DNA of 40,753 nucleotides from Clostridia bacterium (GTDB taxonomy: Bacteria > Bacillota > Clostridia > Oscillospirales > CAG-272). Below, in pieces: positions 31,230 to 38,776 of the stretch (its first letter is position 1; the number at the start of each line of letters is the position of its first letter). Both the position numbers and the translations under genes were made by a program. Under the pieces are notes generated by a model, which searched no databases, was not told the origin of the DNA, and worked only from the letters and a program-made list of their open reading frames with translations. The stretch spans positions 1 to 40,753 of the forward strand of contig JAFQGP010000033.1 in the NCBI GenBank assembly GCA_017415485.1. The letters run 5' to 3'.

Positions 31230-32333
31230 ATGGACTTTACAAATCTCAAGAATTTCATCGACACCCTCCCCGCTTACGGCATTCCTTCGTCGGATATCAT
31301 CGTTTACCGCGACCACAAGGAGCTTTGGCGCCACCAAGTCGGCGAGCCTTTGCGCGGGGACGAGCTTTATTATATGTATTCCTGCACCAAGGTCGTCACC
31401 TGCATCGCGGCGCTTCAGCTTTTCGAGCAGGGCAAGTTCCTGATGAAGGACCCGATCTCGAATTATCTGCCGGAATTTGACGAGCTTTACGTCAAAAAGG
31501 GAAGCTTTTCGGTCGCCTGCGAAACGCCCGTGACATTCCGCCATCTTTTCACAATGACGGCGGGACTCAACTACGATCTGACCGCGCCCGTTTTGCGCGA
31601 GGTGGCTGAAAAGACGAACGGCAGAGCGCCCACGCGCGAGTTCATCGCAGCGCTTGCGCGCGTCCCGCTTGATTTCGAGCCCGGCACGCAGTTCCAGTAC
31701 AGCCTCTGCCACGACGTTCTCGCCTGCCTGGTCGAGGTTATCTCGGGTATGACTTTCGGCGAATACTGCAAAAAGAACATCTTCGAGCCCTGCGGAATGG
31801 CCGATTCGACCTTCATCGCGACCGATGAAGTCCGCGCGCGTATGGCTCCGCAGTACCGCTACAATGACGCCCGCCACGCGGCACTCAAAGTCGATCTTAC
31901 CAATGCCTACGTTCCCGGCACCGAATACGAAAGCGGCGGCGCTGGACTCATTTCCTCGGTGAATGACTACATAAAGTTCACCGATGCCCTTGCCTGCGGC
32001 GGTGTGAGCTACCTCGGCAACCGCATTATTTCCGAAAATACACTCCGTATGATGCGCACTAACTGCATCACCGATGAAATGAAGCTTGCGTACCACAAAA
32101 AGTGGTCGGCCCTCGATGGCTACGGCTACGGCTTCGGCGTGCGCTGTGAGCCCGATTTTTCATACGGTATCGTTGCTTCCCCCTCCGAATTTGGCTGGCA
32201 CGGCGCGGCGGGATCGTATATGATCATTGACCCCGAAACGAAAACCTCACTCTTTTACGCCCAGCATATGCTGAACAATAAAGAAAGATACGTTCACCCA
32301 AGAATAAGACATACGTTTTATTCGGGGTTCTGA
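31230..32333 (+). CDS. Serine hydrolase, class C beta-lactamase-like fold
   Basis: A 367-residue protein. The S-x-x-K motif is S51-C52-T53-K54 in MYSCTK; the tyrosine motif is QYSLCH with Y158 (Leu where Y-x-N usually has Asn); and HGAAG near residue 330 replaces KTG in the usual way of esterase/peptidase relatives. VTFRHLFTMTAGL is the family helix. There is no signal peptide, so a cytoplasmic esterase or peptidase is more likely than antibiotic resistance. GGAG lies before ATG 31230; no strong promoter is visible because arrays fill the upstream region. An array begins 12 bases after its stop. Confidence 0.88.
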   Translation: MDFTNLKNFIDTLPAYGIPSSDIIVYRDHKELWRHQVGEPLRGDELYYMYSCTKVVTCIAALQLFEQGKFLMKDPISNYLPEFDELYVKKGSFSVACETPVTFRHLFTMTAGLNYDLTAPVLREVAEKTNGRAPTREFIAALARVPLDFEPGTQFQYSLCHDVLACLVEVISGMTFGEYCKKNIFEPCGMADSTFIATDEVRARMAPQYRYNDARHAALKVDLTNAYVPGTEYESGGAGLISSVNDYIKFTDALACGGVSYLGNRIISENTLRMMRTNCITDEMKLAYHKKWSALDGYGYGFGVRCEPDFSYGIVASPSEFGWHGAAGSYMIIDPETKTSLFYAQHMLNNKERYVHPRIRHTFYSGF

Positions 32334-32345
32334 ATGTGAGAATCT

Positions 32346-32453
32346 ATCGGCTTCGCCGAGTTAATGTTGCCTTCGGCAAGATAAGGTCGCGCTTCGCGCG
32401 AGTTAAGATTTGCCTTCGGCAAAATGAAGGTGAATTTCCGCACGCGGAAATTA
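32346..32453 (+). repeat. Micro-palindrome array, GTTAA linker, after the serine hydrolase
   Basis: ATCGGCTTCGCCGA, TTGCCTTCGGCAA, TCGCGCTTCGCGCGA and TTTGCCTTCGGCAAA are joined by GTTAATG, GATAAGG and GTTAAGA, and closed by ATGAAGGTGA plus ATTTCCGCACGCGGAAAT. Sense direction, 12 bases after the stop codon. No facing arm follows. Confidence 0.87.
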
Positions 32454-32675
32454 TCTGATCAAAAATATTGGCAAAATATGGTGGGCTATGAATTTGGACT
32501 TGTCATTTTGAACAAAAAGTGTGGCTCGAATTTGTGCATAACCACAAAAAGAAGGCTTTTTTCAAAAAACTTTCGAAAAAAGTGCAACTTTTTTCGAAAA
32601 AATGCGTCTTATATAGTGAAGGGCGAAAAAACGCCCGCATGGTTGATTCTTCTTTCATTGCATCCAAACTCATAA

Positions 32676-32710
32676 AGAGTCCCTCGCTCCGCGGGGGACT
32701 CTGCTTTTTT
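32676..32710 (+). terminator. Intrinsic terminator in the gene-free stretch 32454-32811
   Basis: AGAGTCCC (32676-32683) pairs with GGGACTCT (32695-32702), followed by GCTTTTTT. The rest of the stretch holds A/T-rich hairpins (TTTCGAAAAA near 32572-32601; GGGCG/CGCCC near 32623-32638) and, at its end, a promoter. The short frames across it look non-coding. Confidence 0.75.
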
Positions 32711-32752
32711 GTCGAAAAAACGGGTGTTTCTTAAGAATTCATAAAATATTCC

Positions 32753-32781
32753 TTGAAAATACTTTAAATTAATGGTAAAAT
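32753..32781 (+). promoter_or_regulatory. Promoter of the second diacylglycerol-kinase-like gene
   Basis: TTGAAA (32753-32758), a 17-bp spacer and TAAAAT (32776-32781), 30 bases before the TTG start. Confidence 0.75.
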
Positions 32782-32811
32782 ATATTAATTAGTGTTTTGG
32801 AGGATCATTCC

Positions 32812-33693
32812 TTGAAGAATTATGTTGTACTGTATAATCCGCTTGCAAATAACGGAAGGGCAGAGCAGTCGGCGCGCAAGCTTGAAGCGGTGCTGACCGA
32901 CGGTGAGGTCAGATTCGTTGACATCGCCGCTCTCGGCAGTTTTTATGATTTTTTCGTTTCCTGCGATGACGATTGCATCGTGATCCTCACGGGCGGCGAC
33001 GGTACGCTTCATCATTTCGTCAACGACACCCGCGGGCTCAAGATCAAGCAGAAGATCTACTACTACGGCGCGGGAAGCGGCAACGATTTCCTCAACGACC
33101 TCGGCAAGGAGCGCGGTGCAGAGCCGTTTGATATCGGGGAGTACATAAAAGATCTGCCCGTTGTCCGCGTAAACGGAAAGGATATTATCTTTATAAATAA
33201 CGTCGGCTTTGGTCTTGACGGCTACGTTTGCGAAACGGGAAACCGCGAGCGCAAGGATAAGAAAAAGCCGATAAATTATACTTCTATTGCTCTGCGCGGA
33301 CTGCTTCGCGAGTTTTCCCCTCGCCGCGCAACCGTTACAGTCGACGGTGTGACCAAGAAATATGAGCGCGTTTGGCTTGCTCCGACAACAAACGGACGTT
33401 ATTTCGGTGGCGGAATGAAGATTGCGCCCGATCAGGATAGGCTTGCCTCCGACGGAAAGATGACCTTCATCGTTGTGCACGATCTTTCCCGCGCGCGTAT
33501 CATTCCAATCTTTCCGGAGATATTCAAGGGTACCCACGTTCGCCACACCAAGTATATCGAGGTCGTCAAGTGCGACGAGGTAACGGTAAGATTTGATGCC
33601 TCCTGCGCAATGCAGATCGACGGTGAATCGATCTCCGACGTTATAGAGTACACCGCTTACAGCAGAAATGCGGTGAAGAAGCGCAAGGCGTGA
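32812..33693 (+). CDS. Diacylglycerol kinase-family lipid kinase-like protein, copy 2
   Basis: A 293-residue protein with a TTG start. GGAGG (32799-32803) lies eight bases before TTG 32812, and the resulting N-terminus MKNYVVLYNPLANNG matches the family; an upstream TTG at 32797 overlaps the ribosome site. It has LTGGDGTLHHF (59-69), GAGSGNDFL (86-94), NNVGFGLDGYVCE and a C-terminal AMQIDGES. It shares with copy 1 (19247-20089) the segment ERVWLAPTTNGRYFGGGM (KRIWLASGMNGHYYGGGM in copy 1), so they are paralogues. The lipid or other substrate is unknown. Repeat C follows 20 bases after its stop. Confidence 0.9.
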   Translation: MKNYVVLYNPLANNGRAEQSARKLEAVLTDGEVRFVDIAALGSFYDFFVSCDDDCIVILTGGDGTLHHFVNDTRGLKIKQKIYYYGAGSGNDFLNDLGKERGAEPFDIGEYIKDLPVVRVNGKDIIFINNVGFGLDGYVCETGNRERKDKKKPINYTSIALRGLLREFSPRRATVTVDGVTKKYERVWLAPTTNGRYFGGGMKIAPDQDRLASDGKMTFIVVHDLSRARIIPIFPEIFKGTHVRHTKYIEVVKCDEVTVRFDASCAMQIDGESISDVIEYTAYSRNAVKKRKA

Positions 33694-33713
33694 GATTAGT
33701 GGTCAGAAAAAAA

Positions 33714-33951
33714 GTGAACAGTGGTTAGTGGACAGTGGACAGAAAGATGCGGGCAAATAATTTTGTTCAGTACGTCTGAAACGCTGTTTACTGTAAAACT
33801 GAAATAAACAAAAGGAATCGGATATTTTGAAGTAATCTTCTTAATATCCGATTCCTTTTTATTGAATTATCTGCCGGAGCAATGGAAGGCAAAAATCAAA
33901 ATTAAATTATCATCGCATCTTTCTGTCCACTGTCCACTAACCTCTGTCCAC
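33714..33951 (+). repeat. Repeat family C, copy 2 (inverted relative to copy 1)
   Basis: Termini at 33714-33753 and 33914-33951 match those of copy 1. The central terminator pairs AAAGGAATCGGATATT (33811-33826) with its complement (33843-33858), followed by TTTTTA. The core TCGG-TAT and the loop GAAGTAAT are kept while the stem bases have changed on both sides. It runs in the sense direction of the preceding kinase gene. Confidence 0.88.
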
Positions 33952-33956
33952 TAAAT

Positions 33957-33990
33957 CATCCCCGAGGGCAGAGCCCTCGGGGATGATTTT
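33957..33990 (-). terminator. Terminator of the small Cys-rich protein gene
   Basis: ATCATCCCCGAGGGC pairs with GCCCTCGGGGATGAT around AGA, with T-rich flanks on both sides. It is directly beyond the stop codon. Confidence 0.85.
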
Positions 33991-33991
33991 C

Positions 33992-34138
33992 TCAGCAGCC
34001 GCAACCGCAGCCGGTGTTATAAGAGCCGCAGCTGCAACCGGTGTTGCAGGTGAGCGCGAGAACTACGAGGATCGCGATGATGACCCAGATAAGGCACTCG
34101 TTGTTGTTGAAAAGTCCGCAAAGGCAGTTATTGTTCAT
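33992..34138 (-). CDS. Small Cys/Gly-rich single-helix membrane protein, 48 residues
   Basis: MNNNCLCGLFNNNECL, then a strong hydrophobic helix (IWVIIAILVVLALT, about 17-30), then a tail CNTGCSCGSYNTGCGCGC with seven cysteines. GGAGG lies before ATG 34138 and a terminator follows the stop, so it is a real transcription unit. Longer upstream starts have no ribosome site. Small proteins of this design occur in Clostridia; the function is unknown (metal binding or membrane-associated roles are possible). Its leader has a small hairpin GAGGAA/TTCCTC near 34161-34178. It is divergent from the amidohydrolase. Confidence 0.75.
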   Translation of the reverse strand: MNNNCLCGLFNNNECLIWVIIAILVVLALTCNTGCSCGSYNTGCGCGC

Positions 34139-34214
34139 GGTAGACCTCCGAAAGAATTTTTTGAGGAATTTTGTTCCTCGATAATATTTTATGTCGTATC
34201 TTGGAGAATGGTTA

Positions 34215-34243
34215 TTGATTTTCAAAATAAAATATGATATAAT
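34215..34243 (+). promoter_or_regulatory. Sigma-A promoter of the amidohydrolase gene
   Basis: TTGATT (34215-34220), a 17-bp spacer and TATAAT (34238-34243); AAGGAG follows before ATG 34272. Confidence 0.85.
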
Positions 34244-34271
34244 GAAAGAAAAAGTACAAAGGAGAAATACT

Positions 34272-35417
34272 ATGATCCTTATCAAGAATGCTTACATAAA
34301 GCCCATGGTCGGCGAGGATATCGAGAACGGCTCGATCCTTCTCGGCGACGATGGCAAGATCGCCGCTGTCGGCGCGGATATCGAGGCTCCCGCGGGTGCC
34401 GAGATCATCGACGCCGAGGGAAGACTTGTCACCCCCGGTTGCGTTGAGGCGCACTGCCACATCGGTCTTCACAACGAGGCTGTCGGATGGGAGGGCAGAG
34501 ATTACAACGAAAGCATCGACCCCATCACTCCCCAGATGCGCGCGATCGACTCGATCTATCCGCAGGACGAGGCTTTCGGAAACGCCATCCGCGGCGGAGT
34601 TACATCTGCCTGCACAGGCCCCGGCTCGGCAAACGTTGTCGGAGGCACTTTCGCGGTCATCAAGCTCGTCGGCAACCGCGTTGACAATATGATAGTAAAG
34701 AACCCCGCGGCTATGAAGTGCGCTTTCGGCGAAAATCCCAAGCGCGTTTACGGTCAGTCGAAAAAGAGCCCTGCGACCCGTATGGCGACCGCCGCTCTGC
34801 TTCGCGAGCTGCTCTTCAAGTCGCGCAGATACCTTGCCGATAAGGAAGCGGGCAAGGACGTTTTCGATATGAAGCTTGAGGCGATGATCCCCGTTATGAA
34901 GGGCGAAATTCCGCTGAAGGCTCACGCTCACCGCGCGGATGATATCCTCACCTCGATCCGCATCGCCAAGGAGTTTGGCGTAAAGCTCACCCTCGACCAT
35001 TGCACCGACGGCTCCGTTATCGCCGATGAGCTCGCAAAAGAGGGTTATCCCGCATTTGTTGGTCCCTCCCTCGGCGGAAAGAGCAAGATCGAGCTCGCAA
35101 ACAAGGCGTTCTCCACTCCCGCAGATCTCGCACAGGCGGGCGTTGATATCAGTATCATCACCGACGCCCCCGTTATCCCTCTCCACCATCTTCCCATGTG
35201 CGCAGGTCTCGCCGCAAACGCAGGACTCGGATATGAGGCGGCTTGGCGCGCGATCACCATCAATCCCGCGCGTGCGCTTGAGATCGCAGACCGTGTCGGA
35301 AGCCTCGAGGTAGGCAAGGACGCCGATGTCGTCATCTGGACCGCTGACCCGATCAAGTCGGTCGGTGCGGAGGCGTTTGTTACTATCGTTGACGGCAAGA
35401 TCGCTTATCAGCAGTAA
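34272..35417 (+). CDS. Amidohydrolase family metallohydrolase
   Basis: A 381-residue TIM-barrel hydrolase. An N-terminal beta-sandwich (ILIKNAYIKPMVGEDIENGS, IIDAEGRLVTPGCVE) is followed by the metal motif H-x-H in EAHCHIGLHNE (about residue 58-66). Later metal ligands are LKAHAHRADD, LTLDHCTDG and the catalytic Asp in IITDAPVIPLHH. The C-terminus returns to the sandwich (LEVGKDADVVIWTADPI). It belongs to the imidazolonepropionase-related COG1228 type; the substrate (cyclic amide, amino acid derivative or dipeptide) is not readable. A tiny direct repeat ATCAGCAGTAA spans its stop. It is followed by a lipoprotein gene 41 bases away without an obvious terminator. Confidence 0.92.
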   Translation: MILIKNAYIKPMVGEDIENGSILLGDDGKIAAVGADIEAPAGAEIIDAEGRLVTPGCVEAHCHIGLHNEAVGWEGRDYNESIDPITPQMRAIDSIYPQDEAFGNAIRGGVTSACTGPGSANVVGGTFAVIKLVGNRVDNMIVKNPAAMKCAFGENPKRVYGQSKKSPATRMATAALLRELLFKSRRYLADKEAGKDVFDMKLEAMIPVMKGEIPLKAHAHRADDILTSIRIAKEFGVKLTLDHCTDGSVIADELAKEGYPAFVGPSLGGKSKIELANKAFSTPADLAQAGVDISIITDAPVIPLHHLPMCAGLAANAGLGYEAAWRAITINPARALEIADRVGSLEVGKDADVVIWTADPIKSVGAEAFVTIVDGKIAYQQ

Positions 35418-35458
35418 TCAGCAGTAAAATTTAAGAATATAAATTGGAGAAAATGGTA

Positions 35459-37468
35459 ATGAAAAAAGTATTGGTATTCTTACTTGCGATCCTTATGATC
35501 GTTCCGCTCGCGTCTTGCAATAAGACAGAAGAGCCCGAAGTAACTACCGAGCCTGCTCCCGTCCAGACCACTGCCGAACAGACTGAACCCGTGACCGACG
35601 CTCCTACCGAGTGCGCTCACACCTACACCGAAGAGATCACGGAAAAGCCGAAGGCTCTCAAGGACGGCTCAAAGGTCCTCACTTGCTCTGCTTGCGGCGA
35701 TTCCCGCACCGAAGCAATTCCCGCAACCAAGACTCTCAAGGTCCTTGCTATCGGCAACAGCTTTTCTTCGGATGCTACCGAATATCTTTGGAACATCGCA
35801 AAGGACGGCGGCGTTGAAAAGATCATTATCGGAAACCTTTATATCGGCGGTTGTGCGCTCGATAAGCACTACAGCAATATCAAAGCCAATTCCGGCGCAT
35901 ACACCTATTATAAGAACACAAACGGCAGATGGACCAGCACCTCCGGCGTCAGCGTTCAGAAGGGCCTTGCAGATGAGGAATGGGATATCGTCACCGTTCA
36001 GCAGGCAAGCGGATCAAGCGGCGTTGAGACTTCGTATGCTCCACTCTCCAAGATCCTTGACTTCATCGCAGAAAACGAGCCCAACGCAGACGTTTACTGG
36101 CATTTGACCTGGGCATATCAGGGCAACAGCACCCACTCCTCCTTCCCGACCTACGGTAAGGATCAGATGAAGATGTATAACGCGATCCTCAAAGCCCTCA
36201 ACTCGAAGGTCAAGGTTCAGGAAAGCATCGTTGGCATCATTCCCTCGGGAACTGCGGTTCAGAATCTCCGTTCCTCCTATATCGGTGACACCATCACCCG
36301 CGACGGTTACCATATGAGCTATGATTACGGCAGATACACCGTTGCGCTGACTTGGTTTGCTTACCTTACCGGCGGCGACGTTGACAAGGTCGATTGGCTT
36401 CCCACAAGCTATGCGGCTGTTCTCAAAGATCATCTTCCCGCAATGCGCGAGGCTGTAAAGGGCGCACTTGCAAAGCCCGAGGAGATCACCAAGGTCACCG
36501 CGGCAAAGCCCGAGGGAGCGGCGGATCTCAGCACGGACGAGGGCATCATCAAGTCGCTCGGCAAGAATATCGAGGACTACACCCTGCTCAACTGGCCCTG
36601 CCGTGTTCAATCCTACTATAACTCGACCAAAGGTATCGAGCTTTACAGTAAGGATAACAGCACCGCGTCGAACATACCGAACTTCATTTCCTCGGTGCTT
36701 CTGACCAAGGAAAATCTCCCTAACGGTTCGATCATTATCGTTGACGAGGGATATCAGTACCGTCCAGAGGGTTGGGTAAGCGAAACTTCGAAGAATTCAA
36801 GCTCAACCCGTCCCAGCAACACCTCCGCGCGCTTCGTTGAGACTGACGACGCGTGGTGGGGCAGCTTCACCATTCGCGCCTTCAACCTCTCTGCAACCGT
36901 GACGAAGGTTATGGACGAGTCGGATATCGCGCATTTCCGTATCTACGTTCCCAAGTCGGCAAATCCCGTTCCTCCCGTAAAGGAGCCGGGAATGGCTGAT
37001 ATTAACGATACTACTCCCGAGGAAACGACTCCGCCCGAGTCGACCGACGATGCCGCGGCATTCGCCTCTCTTGGCTTGAATATTGCAGATTACGAGGTCC
37101 TTGATTGGTTCCTCCAGTCGCAGGCGTATTACAACTCCAAAAACCAGATTGGTATTTATAACGCGCAGACCAGCACAGCGTCGAATATCCCGAACTTCAT
37201 CGCGTCGAAGCTCTTCACCAAGGAACAGCTTCCCGTCGGATCGGTCATTATCGTTGACAGCGGCTATCAGTACCGCCCCGAGGGTTGGGTAACTGAGACC
37301 ACCAAGAACTCCTCCCGCCCCGGAAACGTCACAACTGCCGCAGTTCAGGTAACCGAAGCCTGGTGGGGCAATTACACCATCCGTGCGTTCAATCTCTCCG
37401 CAGTAGCTACAAGAGCGATGGCGGACGGAGATGCGATGCATCTTAGAATTTACGTTCCTAAGAAGTGA
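35459..37468 (+). CDS. Lipoprotein with DUF4886 SGNH-type hydrolase domain and duplicated C-terminal domain
   Basis: A 669-residue exported lipoprotein. The signal peptide ends in the lipobox VPLASC with C20. An acidic Thr/Glu linker follows. A small Cys/His module has C52, H54, C76 and C79 (CAHTY and CSACG). The DUF4886 domain (about 92-335) has S101 in AIGNSFSSDATEYLW and the D282/H285 pair in TRDGYHMSYD, giving a complete hydrolase triad. Then come two copies of a ~135-residue domain (about 364-498 and 535-669) sharing ASNIPNFI, GYQYRPEGWV and WWG-IRAFNLSA. The repeats are probably binding modules. ATG 35459 has GGAG about nine bases before. The substrate may be an acetylated glycan (inference). 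Confidence 0.88.
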   Translation: MKKVLVFLLAILMIVPLASCNKTEEPEVTTEPAPVQTTAEQTEPVTDAPTECAHTYTEEITEKPKALKDGSKVLTCSACGDSRTEAIPATKTLKVLAIGNSFSSDATEYLWNIAKDGGVEKIIIGNLYIGGCALDKHYSNIKANSGAYTYYKNTNGRWTSTSGVSVQKGLADEEWDIVTVQQASGSSGVETSYAPLSKILDFIAENEPNADVYWHLTWAYQGNSTHSSFPTYGKDQMKMYNAILKALNSKVKVQESIVGIIPSGTAVQNLRSSYIGDTITRDGYHMSYDYGRYTVALTWFAYLTGGDVDKVDWLPTSYAAVLKDHLPAMREAVKGALAKPEEITKVTAAKPEGAADLSTDEGIIKSLGKNIEDYTLLNWPCRVQSYYNSTKGIELYSKDNSTASNIPNFISSVLLTKENLPNGSIIIVDEGYQYRPEGWVSETSKNSSSTRPSNTSARFVETDDAWWGSFTIRAFNLSATVTKVMDESDIAHFRIYVPKSANPVPPVKEPGMADINDTTPEETTPPESTDDAAAFASLGLNIADYEVLDWFLQSQAYYNSKNQIGIYNAQTSTASNIPNFIASKLFTKEQLPVGSVIIVDSGYQYRPEGWVTETTKNSSRPGNVTTAAVQVTEAWWGNYTIRAFNLSAVATRAMADGDAMHLRIYVPKK

Positions 37469-37471
37469 TTT

Positions 37472-37605
37472 ATCTGCTTCGCAGAGTTAAGGTTCGCCTT
37501 CGGCGAAGATAAGATCGCGCTTTGCGCGAGTTAATGTCGGCTGCGCCGAGTTAATGTTCGCGCAAGCGCGAAGTTAATGGTGAATTTCCGCAAGCGGAAA
37601 TTTTC
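37472..37605 (+). repeat. Micro-palindrome array, GTTAA linker, after the DUF4886 lipoprotein
   Basis: TCTGCTTCGCAGA, TTCGCCTTCGGCGAA, TCGCGCTTTGCGCGA, TCGGCTGCGCCGA and TTCGCGCAAGCGCGAA are joined by GTTAAGG, GATAAGA and GTTAATG, and closed by GTTAATGGTGA plus ATTTCCGCAAGCGGAAAT. Starts three bases after the stop codon, in the sense direction. Confidence 0.88.
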
Positions 37606-37620
37606 GATTATATTGTAAAA

Positions 37621-37666
37621 CAAGTGCGAACAAAGCGTAAAACGGCTTTGTTCGCACTTGTCTTTT
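37621..37666. terminator. Terminator hairpin built from the end motif of repeat A
   Basis: CAAGTGCGAACAAAGC (37621-37636) pairs perfectly with its complement (37645-37660) around GTAAAACG, with T-rich flanks on both sides. The stem is the terminal sequence of repeat A (GTGCGAACAAAG). It sits centrally between two facing arrays and convergent genes. Confidence 0.85.
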
Positions 37667-37677
37667 ATAAAATTATT

Positions 37678-37807
37678 TTCGAGCGCAGCGAGAAAATTTA
37701 CCTTCAACTTCGCCGCAGGCGAATCTTAACTCGCGCGAAGCGCGATCTTAACTTGCGCGAAGCGCAATCTTATCTCGGCGAAGCCGACCTTAACTCAGCG
37801 GAGCTCT
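37678..37807 (-). repeat. Micro-palindrome array, GTTAA linker, after the PHP gene
   Basis: Read leftward from the stop codon: GAGCTCCGCTGAG-type unit, TCGGCTTCGCCGA, TTGCGCTTCGCGCAA, TCGCGCTTCGCGCGA and TTCGCCTGCGGCGAA with GTTAAGG, GATAAGA, GTTAAGA linkers, closed by GTTGAAGGTAA plus ATTTTCTCGCTGCGCTCGAAAAT. Sense direction relative to the PHP gene. Confidence 0.88.
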
Positions 37808-38683
37808 TTATCCAAGCTCTCGTCTATACAGCCTAATGAAATCCTCTTCTCCCAGTCCCCCACAATCATCCGGCTTATTCTTTTTCTCAAACAGATCTGT
37901 AAATCCACCGATCTTTCCCGCGTGGTCTGTGCCGCCGGTGACGTAAAGTCCGCGCTCGCGGCAGAGGGCGTCGTAGGCGATCCTTTCCTCTTCCGTGATC
38001 GAGGGATGGTAGACCTCGATGCCCTTGATGCCCATTTTGATGAGGTCTTCTATGTATTCCTGCTTGCCGTGCGGGTGCGCGATGACGGGAACACCGCCCG
38101 CGGCGAGGATCACCTTGATGCATTCCTCAATGTCGGGTGTGAAGTAACCGATAGCCGCCTCAAGCTCGGGCTCGCGGTCTTTGGGGGGAGAAAAGGCGTC
38201 CTTGATGAACTGCGGGTGCTCCGCGTGCTCGTAGATCCCCTTTTTCTCAAGAACCGTGAAGACCTGCGTGTAGTAGTAAAAATCGTTGCCGGGAAAGGCG
38301 TCGAGGACCTCTTGCCAGGTCACGCCCGGCCGGAGCGAGCCGTTTTTGAGCGATTCTTCAAAAAGAAGATGACATCTTTCGCGGTGGCGCGAGGAGCAAC
38401 GGTCGATCAGCTCGCGCATAGCGGGATGCTCGGCGTCAAAATCATAGCCGAGAAGATGGAATCCCGTGCCCAGCCCCTTCGTGATGAACTCGATTCCGAG
38501 CATCGAGTATATCCCCGCCTTGCGGCAAGCAACGTCAAATCTGTGCGAGCCCTTGACGGTGTCGTGATCGGTCAGCACAAGTGCCTTGTGACCGAGTTCT
38601 TTAGCAATATCAACGATCTTTTCGGGCGAAAGAAAGCTGTCCGAAATGTCGGAATGAAGATGACAGTTTGCAAAACAGACCAT
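37808..38683 (-). CDS. PHP-domain phosphoesterase
   Basis: A 291-residue protein. The metal motifs of the PHP fold are complete: H8-x-H10 and D15 in NCHLHSDISD, D39-H40 in LTDHD, E65 in GIEF, then HPHGK and GGTDHAGK in the C-terminal half. Relatives include histidinol phosphatases and 5'-3' nucleases of the TrpH/RNase AM type; the layout with LTDHDTVKGSHRF at the N-terminus favours the TrpH-like branch. GGAGG six bases before ATG 38683 fixes the start. It is driven by its own consensus promoter and is convergent with the lipoprotein gene. Confidence 0.9.
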   Translation of the reverse strand: MVCFANCHLHSDISDSFLSPEKIVDIAKELGHKALVLTDHDTVKGSHRFDVACRKAGIYSMLGIEFITKGLGTGFHLLGYDFDAEHPAMRELIDRCSSRHRERCHLLFEESLKNGSLRPGVTWQEVLDAFPGNDFYYYTQVFTVLEKKGIYEHAEHPQFIKDAFSPPKDREPELEAAIGYFTPDIEECIKVILAAGGVPVIAHPHGKQEYIEDLIKMGIKGIEVYHPSITEEERIAYDALCRERGLYVTGGTDHAGKIGGFTDLFEKKNKPDDCGGLGEEDFIRLYRRELG

Positions 38684-38713
38684 TTTGCGCCTCCAAAGGT
38701 AATTATTAGCCAT

Positions 38714-38742
38714 ATTATATCACAAAACGGCGGAATTTGCAA
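38714..38742 (-). promoter_or_regulatory. Sigma-A promoter of the PHP gene
   Basis: On the minus strand TTGCAA (38737-38742), a 17-bp spacer and TATAAT (38714-38719). Confidence 0.85.
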
Positions 38743-38776
38743 TAAATTTTTGAATTCGGGATTATTAATTGCCCCA

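Noticed and set aside
31230..32333. Antibiotic resistance beta-lactamase
   Set aside because: Has the SxxK fold signature but no signal peptide, Leu where Asn is normal in YxN, and HGAAG instead of KTG; an esterase or peptidase fits better.
32519..32734. Small Lys/Phe-rich protein
   Set aside because: Frame spans A/T hairpins and the terminator at 32676-32710, with no ribosome site.
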